The notes under the pieces: generated by a model
What the model saw: the letters and a program-made list of their open reading frames with translations, nothing else
What the model was told of the DNA's origin: nothing
Database searches by the model: none
Shown here: piece by piece, positions 27,020 through 34,288 of the stretch
Position numbering within the stretch: position 1 is the stretch's first letter
Layout: each line of letters starts with the position of its first letter
Program-made: the position numbers and the translations under genes
Source: Gordoniibacillus chartarius
Lineage (GTDB): Bacteria > Bacillota > Bacilli > Paenibacillales > NBRC-103111
Assembly (NCBI RefSeq): GCF_042432825.1
Contig: NZ_JBHLWN010000031.1
Location: forward strand, 124,001-188,000
Reading direction: 5' to 3'
Length of the DNA: 64,000 nt

Positions 27020-28270
27020 TTAATGTGTTTTTAAATATTCGGCCAGTCCGCTGAGCGGTACCGGCGTTTGTTCGCCTGTCGCCATCGTCTTGACGGTTAT
27101 CGTGCCTTGTGCCAGCTCGTCATCGCCGAGAATCGCTACGAACTTCGCACGAAACCGGTCCGCCGACTTCATCTGAGCCTTCATCTTGCGGCCGGTATAA
27201 TCTTTATCCACAAGCAGTCCCGCTCCGCGCAGATCGTAGGCGATCCGCGCCAAAGCGCTGTCCGCCGCTTCACCAAGACCGATCAAGTAAACGTCGAGCG
27301 GCTTCTCCGCCGGAAGCTCGACACCCTGCGCCGCAAGCACGAGCAGCACCCGCTCCAGTCCGAGGCCGAGACCGACGCCAGGCTGATCCGGACCGCCGAC
27401 TTGGCCGACGAGCCCGTTGTAGCGCCCGCCGCCGCCGATCGTATCGATCGCGCCGATGCCGGCCGCCTTGTACTCGAACGCGGTGTGCGTATAATAGTCC
27501 AGCCCGCGTACAAGCCGAGGATTGATGCGGAACGGAATATCCATCGCCGTCAAGTGCTCGCGCACTTTGGCAAAGTGCGTGGAGCATTCTTCATCAAGTG
27601 CATCCAGAATGGACGGCGCTCCCTCGAACCGATGCTGGTCCACCTTGCAGTCCAGTATCCGCAGCGGGTTGCGGTCGAAGCGCGACTGGCAGTCCTTGCA
27701 CAGCTCGCCGAGCATCGGCCGCAGGAAATCCTGCAGCTGAGCGCGATAAGCGGCGCGGACTTCCGGTGTTCCCACCGAATTGATCTCCACGGTCACGTCA
27801 CGAAGGCCAAGCTCCCGGTAAAACGCGTAGCCTAATGCGATCACCTCCGCGTCGATGCCCGGATCGGTCGAGCCGAACGCTTCGATGCCGAACTGGTGGA
27901 ACTGGCGGTACCGCCCGGCCTGCGGCCGCTCATAACGGAACATCGGGCCGATATAGTACAGCTTGGCAATATCCGGCTCGCCGTACAGCTTGTTCTCCGC
28001 ATAAGCCCGCACGACGCCGGCGGTTCCTTCCGGACGCAGCGTCACCTGATCGTCGCCGCGCGTAACGAAGCTGTACATTTCTTTCTCGACAATGTCCGTC
28101 GTCTCTCCGACGCCGCGGACGAACAGCTCCGTATGCTCGAAGATCGGCGTCCGGATTTCTTTATAATGGTAGCGCCGGCACAGCTCCCGCGCCTTATTTT
28201 CCATCAGCTGCCATTTCTCCACATCGCTGGGCAGTATATCCTGCGTTCCCGTCGGTTTCTGAATCTTCAC
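27020..28270 (-). CDS. hisS: Histidyl-tRNA synthetase
   Basis: About 416 residues, class II. Motif 1 region T-G-T-Q-D-I-L-P, motif 2 F-R-Y-E-R-P-Q-A-G-R-Y-R-Q-F-H-Q-F-G, the histidine-specific R-G-L-D-Y-Y-T-H-T-A-F-E and motif 3 G-V-G-L-G-L-G-L-E-R, then the anticodon-binding domain. An ATG at 28285 is in frame but lies within the ribosome binding site; the GTG at 28270, six to seven bases after GGAGGTGG, gives the usual K-I-Q-K-P-T-G-T-Q-D start. Confidence 0.97.
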   Translation of the reverse strand: MKIQKPTGTQDILPSDVEKWQLMENKARELCRRYHYKEIRTPIFEHTELFVRGVGETTDIVEKEMYSFVTRGDDQVTLRPEGTAGVVRAYAENKLYGEPDIAKLYYIGPMFRYERPQAGRYRQFHQFGIEAFGSTDPGIDAEVIALGYAFYRELGLRDVTVEINSVGTPEVRAAYRAQLQDFLRPMLGELCKDCQSRFDRNPLRILDCKVDQHRFEGAPSILDALDEECSTHFAKVREHLTAMDIPFRINPRLVRGLDYYTHTAFEYKAAGIGAIDTIGGGGRYNGLVGQVGGPDQPGVGLGLGLERVLLVLAAQGVELPAEKPLDVYLIGLGEAADSALARIAYDLRGAGLLVDKDYTGRKMKAQMKSADRFRAKFVAILGDDELAQGTITVKTMATGEQTPVPLSGLAEYLKTH

Positions 28271-28285
28271 TAGCGCCACCTCCAT

Positions 28286-28617
28286 CGGAAAATAAAAAAT
28301 CCCCCGCCCCTAGTGCTCATGCTAGGGACGAGAGATTGAACATACAATCACCCGCGGTACCACCCGCCAATTCGGAGCTCAGCCTCAACCTTCCGGCTTT
28401 CCAACAACGCTCCGCACTTACTGCGAATAACGCTCGCCCGCGCGAACGGCTACTAAGCAGCCGGGCATTGCCCCTGCCATTCCCCGTTCGTCCTCCGGGA
28501 GGTCCTTCGTTCGGTTCGGCTTAAGGAAGCTTGCAGCCTGGCGGCTTCCCTCTCTGCATAAGCGAAGGCGAACTACTTCATCCCTTCAACGGATTACAGA
28601 ACTATCGTGTTACAATA
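28286..28617 (-). ncRNA. T-box leader of hisS-aspS
   Basis: The minus strand has the T-box signature GCGGGTGGTACCGCGGG (about 28350-28366), followed by a terminator made of CGTCCCTAG and CTAGGGGCG with ATTTTTTA (about 28294-28330), ending shortly before the hisS start. Near the 5' end GGGATGAAGTAG resembles the Stem I specifier-loop strand. I could not settle the specifier; a GAC (Asp) in GAAG-GAC-C is one candidate. The leader should couple hisS-aspS-tcdA to tRNA charging. Confidence 0.92.
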
Positions 28618-28622
28618 TTGAT

Positions 28623-28652
28623 ATTCTAAATGAACTTGTCACTTATTGTCAA
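28623..28652 (-). promoter_or_regulatory. Sigma-A promoter of hisS-aspS T-box transcript
   Basis: TTGACA (28647-28652) and TAGAAT (28623-28628) on the minus strand with an 18-base spacer. The predicted start is at the 5' edge of the T-box leader, immediately after the hxlR stop. Confidence 0.8.
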
Positions 28653-28668
28653 GTCTGAACGGCATCGT

Positions 28669-28986
28669 TCAGTTATACTTGTCGGCCCACTTCTGCAGCT
28701 CGTTCATCGCCGTCTCCAAGCCGCGGCCTTTCTCCGTCAATTCGTATTCGATCCGCACCGGCGTTTCCGGATAAACGTGTCGAATTAATATCCCCGCTGC
28801 CTCCAGCTCTTTGAAGCGTTCCGACAGCATCCGGTCGCTCATGCTCGGAATGAGATCGGAAATATCTTTGAAGCGCTTCGGTCCGCTGAGCAGCACGCGG
28901 ATAATCAGTCCCGTCCATCTCTTGCCGAGCAGCTCGAACGCCGTTTCGAATTTCGGGCACAGCTGCGAATCGTGATGATCTCCCAT
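28669..28986 (-). CDS. HxlR family winged-helix regulator
   Basis: About 105 residues. C-P-K-F-E-T-A-F-E-L-L-G-K-R-W-T near the N terminus holds the single cysteine typical of the redox- or aldehyde-sensing HxlR branch (HypR, YodB); it continues with D-R-M-L-S-E-R-F-K-E-L-E-A-A-G-I and E-Y-E-L-T-E-K-G. The ATG at 28986 follows GGGAG; a TTG at 28995 is too close to it. No obvious target gene is divergent or adjacent, so it probably acts elsewhere. Its upstream region holds a promoter and, further up, an unexplained terminator unit. Confidence 0.88.
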   Translation of the reverse strand: MGDHHDSQLCPKFETAFELLGKRWTGLIIRVLLSGPKRFKDISDLIPSMSDRMLSERFKELEAAGILIRHVYPETPVRIEYELTEKGRGLETAMNELQKWADKYN

Positions 28987-29025
28987 GTTCGTCAACTCCC
29001 TCGGGCTTAATGCGTCGCTGATTTC

Positions 29026-29054
29026 ATTTTACCATAGGAGCTTGGGAAAAGTAA
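29026..29054 (-). promoter_or_regulatory. Probable hxlR promoter with extended -10
   Basis: On the minus strand TGGTAAAAT supplies an extended -10 (TAAAAT at 29026-29031), with a weak TTACTT -35 (29049-29054) 17 bases away. Its transcript would start about 20 bases before the ribosome binding site. Confidence 0.5.
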
Positions 29055-29118
29055 GTTTTTACTCGTATTTACGCCCATAGCTTTCTCTTCCAGAGGAGGC
29101 GCTATTCGTACAAGCGTC

Positions 29119-29187
29119 AAAAAAAAATCGGCCCGCAGCATCGGGCTGCGAGCCTTCAAGGTGAAACTATATTGAAAAGGGGGTCGA
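29119..29187 (-). ncRNA. Candidate small RNA or attenuated leader upstream of hxlR
   Basis: On the minus strand a GC-rich hairpin (GGCTCGCAGC / GCTGCGGGCC, 29130-29154) is followed by nine T. No coding region precedes it on this strand, because the next gene upstream runs the other way. About 40 bases upstream is a TATAAT with a partial -35. Together they would give an RNA of roughly 70 bases, or a leader ending before hxlR unless read-through occurs. The -67-residue frame across the region starts upstream of the TATAAT and has no ribosome binding site. Confidence 0.5.
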
Positions 29188-29192
29188 GTTTT

Positions 29193-29220
29193 ATTATAGG
29201 CGCAGAACATTAATGGTCCA
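29193..29220 (-). promoter_or_regulatory. Candidate promoter of the 29.1-kb small RNA
   Basis: TATAAT at 29193-29198 (minus strand) with TGGACC 16 bases upstream (29215-29220), a four-of-six match to TTGACA. Confidence 0.5.
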
Positions 29221-29355
29221 TGATAAAAAGATTACAATTTCATTACAGAGTTGGAAATTATTTTACATAATTCGAGCTATGAATATGAAAACCCTTTCAA
29301 CATATAAATAGCTTTGCAGGGGCAGCCCTGCACCATACGAAGGAGGGATAAACCC

Positions 29356-29790
29356 ATGAACGAAGCATGGACGCACACAGAAGAACAACTGCTGCCGTTC
29401 CGCCTCGAGGAAGATGCCGGAGACGACGCTCCTGTCGAACAGCCGGCTGAAGAAGATGGCGCTGCTGAAGAAACGGCTGACGGCGGCGACGAGTCCGCGG
29501 AAGAGGAAGATGCTGAAGCTGACAGCGGCGACGATGGCGTAGACGATGTCGGCGGGGACGATGATGGCGACGAAGCCGATGACGATGAGGCCGACAGCGA
29601 TGAGGTCGACGGCAGCGAAGAAAGCGGCGAAGGCGAATCCGGCGGGGAAAGCGACGACGAGACTAGCGAAGAGGCGGCGGCAGACGAGGACGACGGCGTA
29701 GCGGAAGAAGAGTCGGCTGACGACAGCGACGAGGCCGAGGCAGCTCCTGCCGGGGACGGAAACGAAGACGTTGCCGAGGCAACCGAGTAA
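29356..29790 (+). CDS. Highly acidic low-complexity protein, unknown function
   Basis: 144 residues. After a short ordinary start (M-N-E-A-W-T-H-T-E-E-Q-L-L-P-F-R) the rest is Asp, Glu, Ala, Gly and Ser with no lysine and no further arginine; about 45% of all residues are Asp or Glu. It should be intrinsically disordered. A textbook AGGAGGG eight bases before the ATG argues that it is translated; the frame is open from 29314 but the earlier codons have no site. Such proteins can act as DNA mimics, calcium or cation binders, or phospho-acceptors; nothing in the context chooses. I do not recognise a family. Confidence 0.65.
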   Translation: MNEAWTHTEEQLLPFRLEEDAGDDAPVEQPAEEDGAAEETADGGDESAEEEDAEADSGDDGVDDVGGDDDGDEADDDEADSDEVDGSEESGEGESGGESDDETSEEAAADEDDGVAEEESADDSDEAEAAPAGDGNEDVAEATE

Positions 29791-29824
29791 CGCAAAGCCC
29801 GCTTTCCTGGACCGCCTGCAAACG

Positions 29825-29868
29825 TAGAAGCCATCCGAAGCGCATAAGGCGCAAGCGGATGGCTTCTA
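29825..29868. terminator. Hairpin between convergent acidic-protein and flavoprotein genes
   Basis: TAGAAGCCATCCG and CGGATGGCTTCTA form a perfect 13-base stem, lying 12 bases past the flavoprotein stop. Neither side has a T run, so it may be a transcript-end stabiliser or a weak terminator. Confidence 0.5.
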
Positions 29869-29879
29869 TCGTCTAACAA

Positions 29880-31832
29880 TCAAATGCTGAGACCGGTAAC
29901 CGCCTCTCGGACATCCTTAATCAGCAGATAGGTATCTCCATTCGTCAATTTTGCTTTGTCGGCAATCAGCGCCAAGCTGCTCTGCTTGAGCTTGCCGTCC
30001 TGGAGCAGCAATTGCACGGCTTCCTCCGGCTTCGTCTTCATCCCGAGCGCCGTCGCAACCGTATAGGCGGCTTGGTCGAGCGTGAGCGGCCTCTTATCGG
30101 AATCCGTCATGCCCGATATCGCAGCATTGGCGTCGACAGGGAATGCTGCCGGCTTCATTTTCTTGGCGCCGTTAACCAGGTTAACCATCCGCTTCGGATT
30201 CGCAATATCGTTCAGCTTGAAATCGTTGCCGTAGCCGCCGCCAACCAGTCCTAGCGTCAACACCGCCTTAAGTCCGGGGTACGCCTTGTGCTCCATATAC
30301 GGCTGAGGCTTGACGGTATACGGCTTCAAATCCATACCCTGCTTGTTCAGCGTATCCTGCAGCTTCGCGATGAGCTCCTTGGACTTCGACATGTCGCGGA
30401 AGCTGATGCCGTTATCCGCAGCCAGCTTCGCCGCCGCTCCCGCCGCCTCGCCTTCGGCCATCCCGACCGGAATGACGCGCGCCGAGCCGTGCGGCAGCGA
30501 ATCGTAGCCGGCTGTGCGGCCGACGACAAGCAGTCCGTCCACCTTCTGCGGCACCAAGCTGCGGAACGGCACCGCAAACCGGATCGGGTCCATAACGACG
30601 GAACCGTAGTCCTGATAGGACAGCCGCTGAATGTCGACCGGGTACGAGCCGAATGCGACGCGGTCCCATTGGTCTCTGTTTTCCGCCAAGTCGATGATGT
30701 TCAGCCGATACTCCGTTTGAAAATGACGCGTCTCCCGCACATACAGCTCCGGCGCATAACCGTCCTCGGCCAGTTCGACCCCGGCAAATTCCGGATACTT
30801 CTTCTTCATATATTCGACGACATGCGGCACTTCCTTCTTGCCGATCTCGATCGCTTCTTTCAGCTGCTTCGGGTCCAGCCCGTCGACATGGAAAATTTGC
30901 AGAGCGTTAATGAGAATCGTGTTGTCGTTCTGGCGCCCGATATTGAGGCCGCGCATCGCGACCTTCTCCTTGTTCGTCGACGGATAGTCCTTCATATCGC
31001 CGTAGCCGGCTGCGCTCATTTCCGTTGCGTTCGTGTCCGGGTTGTTGTCTCCGGTCAGGCGCTTATGAATTTGCGCCCATACGTCGGGAGTAACATTCTT
31101 CAGCTTGAAGACGAGCGTAACCGGCATCTTGGCGTTGGCGTCGCCCATATCGGCGCGGCCGTACGTGAACGGCGCCCCGGCCGCAGCGGCAATATCGCCG
31201 TCCTGCGTCGCGTCGATGACCGCCTTCGCCTTGACTGTCTGCGACGAGCCGTCGGCCTTCGTCAGCTTGATGCCCTGCACGTCGGCGTTTCCGTTCGCGC
31301 CCGGCTGCGTCAGCGGCTCGATCGCCTTCGCCTTCATCAGCAGGTCGATGTTCGGCTCTTTCTTGACCATGCCGTAGAACGCATTCGCCGCCGTCGTCAC
31401 GTCGAACGAATCGCCCTCGATTTGGCCAAACCATTCGCTGAACAAGCCTTTATTCAAAATTTCATCCTGACCGAGTGCGTTGCGTTCCGTCACCATATCC
31501 AGACTGTTCAGCCATCCGACCGTCATCAATCCGCCCAGTACGGTCCGGTCGCGTCCGTCGACGAGCAGCGTCTTGAGACCGTTGCGGGCACCCGATACGG
31601 CTGCCGTAATCCCCTCCGGGTCGGTGCCGACGACGATCAAATCGTAGCTGTCCTTCACATTCTTGACGGATTGCACCAGCTCCAGCCTCTGCGGTTCCCC
31701 CGGCTTGCTGGCGACATGGCGGTTCTGGTACCAGTACGCGCCCGCCGCAGCCGCAGCAATAATGACAACCAACGCTGCCAGCAGCAGCATTCTCCCTTTC
31801 GACAGCTTACTCCCATGACTCGATTGATTCAT
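29880..31832 (-). CDS. Membrane-anchored FAD-dependent oxidoreductase
   Basis: About 650 residues. A short basic N terminus and one hydrophobic segment (L-L-L-A-A-L-V-V-I-I-A-A-A-A-A-G) suggest a signal anchor, putting the enzyme outside the membrane. The FAD site D-L-I-V-V-G-T-D-P-E-G-I-T-A-A follows at about residue 63, in the PF12831-type arrangement, with A-V-I-D-A-T-Q-D-G-D-I later and G-L-L-V-V-G-R-T-A-G near residue 430. The last 110 residues, with two T-L-D-Q-A-A-Y-T-V-A-type stretches, look like a weak S-layer-homology region. The ATG follows GGGAGG. Substrate unknown; adjacent to hemZ with 35 bases between. Confidence 0.78.
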   Translation of the reverse strand: MNQSSHGSKLSKGRMLLLAALVVIIAAAAAGAYWYQNRHVASKPGEPQRLELVQSVKNVKDSYDLIVVGTDPEGITAAVSGARNGLKTLLVDGRDRTVLGGLMTVGWLNSLDMVTERNALGQDEILNKGLFSEWFGQIEGDSFDVTTAANAFYGMVKKEPNIDLLMKAKAIEPLTQPGANGNADVQGIKLTKADGSSQTVKAKAVIDATQDGDIAAAAGAPFTYGRADMGDANAKMPVTLVFKLKNVTPDVWAQIHKRLTGDNNPDTNATEMSAAGYGDMKDYPSTNKEKVAMRGLNIGRQNDNTILINALQIFHVDGLDPKQLKEAIEIGKKEVPHVVEYMKKKYPEFAGVELAEDGYAPELYVRETRHFQTEYRLNIIDLAENRDQWDRVAFGSYPVDIQRLSYQDYGSVVMDPIRFAVPFRSLVPQKVDGLLVVGRTAGYDSLPHGSARVIPVGMAEGEAAGAAAKLAADNGISFRDMSKSKELIAKLQDTLNKQGMDLKPYTVKPQPYMEHKAYPGLKAVLTLGLVGGGYGNDFKLNDIANPKRMVNLVNGAKKMKPAAFPVDANAAISGMTDSDKRPLTLDQAAYTVATALGMKTKPEEAVQLLLQDGKLKQSSLALIADKAKLTNGDTYLLIKDVREAVTGLSI

Positions 31833-31867
31833 AAATCCTCCCGCCAACGCTATAATTTCGCTGCAGC

Positions 31868-33433
31868 CTACACTTCGGTTAACGTTTCCGCTCCCGTTCC
31901 GTAAGCTTCCCCAAGCAGCTTCAGTTTCTTGTCCACGTATTCCTTATACGCCGAATTGTACACGCTAGGTTCCTTCGGATTCGGAAAACGCTCGATGCGC
32001 TGCGGCGCTTGGCCGTCCGTCTCTTCTTCCGAACCTGCGGCACGCGGAAACAGCACCTTCGACACCGCTCCGCAGCCCAGCCCGATGACCGTCTGCCGCT
32101 CCTCCATCATGAGGATATTGTACAAGCTCTCGCGGCCCTCCAAGGCGTACCCGATATTTTCCAGGTTACCGAGAATGTTCTTCTGCCGGTACAAGTAATA
32201 CGGCACATAGCCATGCTCCTCCGTCCAAGCTGTCGCCCGGGCCATCATATCGCCGATTTCATCCCGCTCCGCAACCTCGTACTCGTCCCGATTTTTCGTC
32301 ATCTTCGAGGCGCGTTTAAACGACAGCGTATGTACCGTGAGCGATTCCGGCAGCAGCTTTGCGGTTTCCGCCAGCGACAGCTCCAGCTCGGCCATGCCTT
32401 CGTTCGGCAAACCGATAATGAGATCCATGTTAATGTTGTTCATTCCCATATCACGGGCCAGCTTGAACTTCTCCACCGTTTCCTTCACCGTATGATGCCG
32501 GCCGATCGCATCGAGCGTCTCCTGCGTGAAGCTCTGCGGATTGATCGAAATGCGGTCGACGTTCCACTTCTTCATGACGTCGATTTTGTCCGGCGTAATC
32601 GTATCCGGCCGTCCGGCCTCCACGGTCAGCTCGCGTACCTTCGACAGATCCGGGAACGATTCGCGGATCGTCTCGAACAAGGCGTCCATCTCGTGCGCTT
32701 CGATGCTCGTCGGCGTTCCGCCGCCCCAATAAATCGTCGTCACATCAAGTCCCGCTTCCCGCAACCAGCGGCCCGTCTCGCGAATCTCATAGTGAAGCCC
32801 TTCCAGGAACGACGCCACCGAGCCGTTGTTGCCGCGAATATCGTAGGCCGGGAATGTGCAGTAGGCGCATTTGGTCGGGCAAAACGGAATGCCGATATAA
32901 ATGCTCACTTCCCGATCCAGCGCGAACAAGTCGGGAATGACCTTCAGCTGCCGTTCGGCGATGTCGGTAAGCAGCTCCGCCTTCTTCTCCGTCACGAGGT
33001 ATTCCTCCATGACGATCCGCTTCGCCTCGCTGCGGTCATGCTTCTGCAGCAAATTGTGCATCAGCTTCGTCGGCCTGACTCCGGTCAAAATGCCCCAAGG
33101 CTGCTCCAAGCCGGTTGCATCCTGCAGCGCCTGCAGCATGGCCGAGCATACCGCCTTGCGAAAGGCCCGCTTGCGTCCGTCCGCAGCGGTGCCGATCTTC
33201 AGCTCGGCGCTGCGCTCCCACGCCTCCGCAGCGTCCCCGCCGAGCTTCTCGAGCTTTACGCGTACCGCCACTTTTTGACGATCCTCATGGATATAGACGA
33301 GCCATTTATAATTAAGTTTCACATTGTCGTCTTCCGATTCCACCAGTGTCGCATTTTCGAAAAACAGCTTATGCAGGTGAAATATTTCCGAGGAAATGTT
33401 TTCGAGTCCGACACGCGATAATCCGATATTCAA
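31868..33433 (-). CDS. hemZ: Coproporphyrinogen III oxidase-like radical SAM protein HemZ
   Basis: About 521 residues. A radical SAM [4Fe-4S] motif C-P-T-K-C-A-Y-C lies near residue 184 after a long N-terminal domain, with Y-W-G-G-G-T-P-T downstream; this is the HemZ form of the HemN/HemW superfamily. HemZ is linked to anaerobic haem synthesis in B. subtilis, but members differ in activity, so the reaction is inferred. The TTG at 33433 is nine bases after AAGGAG; the open frame to 33484 has no better start. Confidence 0.85.
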   Translation of the reverse strand: MNIGLSRVGLENISSEIFHLHKLFFENATLVESEDDNVKLNYKWLVYIHEDRQKVAVRVKLEKLGGDAAEAWERSAELKIGTAADGRKRAFRKAVCSAMLQALQDATGLEQPWGILTGVRPTKLMHNLLQKHDRSEAKRIVMEEYLVTEKKAELLTDIAERQLKVIPDLFALDREVSIYIGIPFCPTKCAYCTFPAYDIRGNNGSVASFLEGLHYEIRETGRWLREAGLDVTTIYWGGGTPTSIEAHEMDALFETIRESFPDLSKVRELTVEAGRPDTITPDKIDVMKKWNVDRISINPQSFTQETLDAIGRHHTVKETVEKFKLARDMGMNNINMDLIIGLPNEGMAELELSLAETAKLLPESLTVHTLSFKRASKMTKNRDEYEVAERDEIGDMMARATAWTEEHGYVPYYLYRQKNILGNLENIGYALEGRESLYNILMMEERQTVIGLGCGAVSKVLFPRAAGSEEETDGQAPQRIERFPNPKEPSVYNSAYKEYVDKKLKLLGEAYGTGAETLTEV

Positions 33434-33501
33434 GTAAGCCCTCTCCTTACGATTCGTCCCGAATTTCCTCACATAGTGTACCACAAAACGGTCCCAAACG
33501 G

Positions 33502-33537
33502 AAAAAGTCCCTCTTCGGACAACCCGAGAGGGACTGG
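33502..33537 (-). terminator. Terminator between the 59-residue gene and hemZ
   Basis: On the minus strand AGTCCCTCT and AGAGGGACT pair and are followed by TTTTTCC. It ends the rel-dtd-small gene unit. Confidence 0.82.
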
Positions 33538-33550
33538 TTCAACCTGCTTG

Positions 33551-33730
33551 TTATTTCCGAACCGGAGGGTTCGCCGCTTGCTTCCTCTGCTCGCTAACGG
33601 ACGTGTACTCCATGCCGAGCTCGACATCTCCTGACGCCGACGCGGTGAGCGCGAACGCCTCCGAGTACGAAGGCTGCAGCAGCTGCACGTCGGGCTGTGT
33701 CAGACGAGCTTGTTTGGGGGACTTGCGCAT
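33551..33730 (-). CDS. Hypothetical 59-residue protein
   Basis: Opens M-R-K-S-P-K-Q-A-R-L-T-Q-P-D-V-Q and ends polar (E-Q-R-K-Q-A-A-N-P-P-V-R-K). GGAGGAG lies about 11 bases before the ATG, and a strong terminator follows the stop, so it has the outline of a short real gene at the end of the rel-dtd unit. I do not recognise a family. Confidence 0.5.
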   Translation of the reverse strand: MRKSPKQARLTQPDVQLLQPSYSEAFALTASASGDVELGMEYTSVSEQRKQAANPPVRK

Positions 33731-33829
33731 CGAAACTTGTCTCCTCCATCCTAGATGACTCGTTTCTAGCATCCCCCATTTCCCGGCAAAATAACCGTTA
33801 ACCCGCCGTCCGCGCCCGTTTGCAGCACA

Positions 33830-34273
33830 TTAGGCCTTGCTGTCGACGATTAAGGTCACCGGTCCCCAATTCGTAAACGACACGTCCATCATTTCGCCGA
33901 ATGCCCCGGTCTCCACATGCAGCCCTTGCTCGCGAAGCAGCTCGTTGAACCGCTCGTACAGCGGGAGCGCTTGCTCGGGTCTGGCTGCCGCCATGAAGTT
34001 CGGACGCTTTCCTTTGCGGGTGTCGCCGTAAAGCGTAAATTGCGAAACCGACAAGATCGCGCCGCCGGTATCCAGCACCGACAAGTTCATTTTCCCGGAT
34101 TCGTCTTCAAAAATTCGCAGCCCCGCAACTTTGTCGGCGGCATATTTGGCGTCCTGCTCGGTGTCCTCGTGGGTAATGCCGACGAGCAGCACGAGCCCCT
34201 GCCCGATGCTTCCGACGACCTTCCCGTCTACGGTGACGCTTGCCGCTTTGCTTCGTTGTACGACTACTTTCAT
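33830..34273 (-). CDS. dtd: D-aminoacyl-tRNA deacylase Dtd
   Basis: 147 residues; removes D-amino acids (and glycine from tRNA-Ala) mischarged on tRNA. S-V-S-Q-F-T-L-Y-G-D carries the S-Q-F-T-L motif and T-N-W-G-P-V-T the Gly-cisPro motif that excludes L-aminoacyl groups. Fifteen bases downstream of rel, the usual Bacillales pairing. Confidence 0.95.
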   Translation of the reverse strand: MKVVVQRSKAASVTVDGKVVGSIGQGLVLLVGITHEDTEQDAKYAADKVAGLRIFEDESGKMNLSVLDTGGAILSVSQFTLYGDTRKGKRPNFMAAARPEQALPLYERFNELLREQGLHVETGAFGEMMDVSFTNWGPVTLIVDSKA

Positions 34274-34288
34274 CTATCCGCGACGCTC

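Noticed and set aside
29007..29210. 67-residue frame on the minus strand upstream of hxlR
   Set aside because: Begins upstream of the putative promoter, crosses the terminator hairpin, and has no ribosome binding site.
29277..29879. 200-residue Ser/Ala-rich frame opposite the acidic gene
   Set aside because: Complement of Asp/Glu codons; starts from an AT-rich region without a ribosome binding site.
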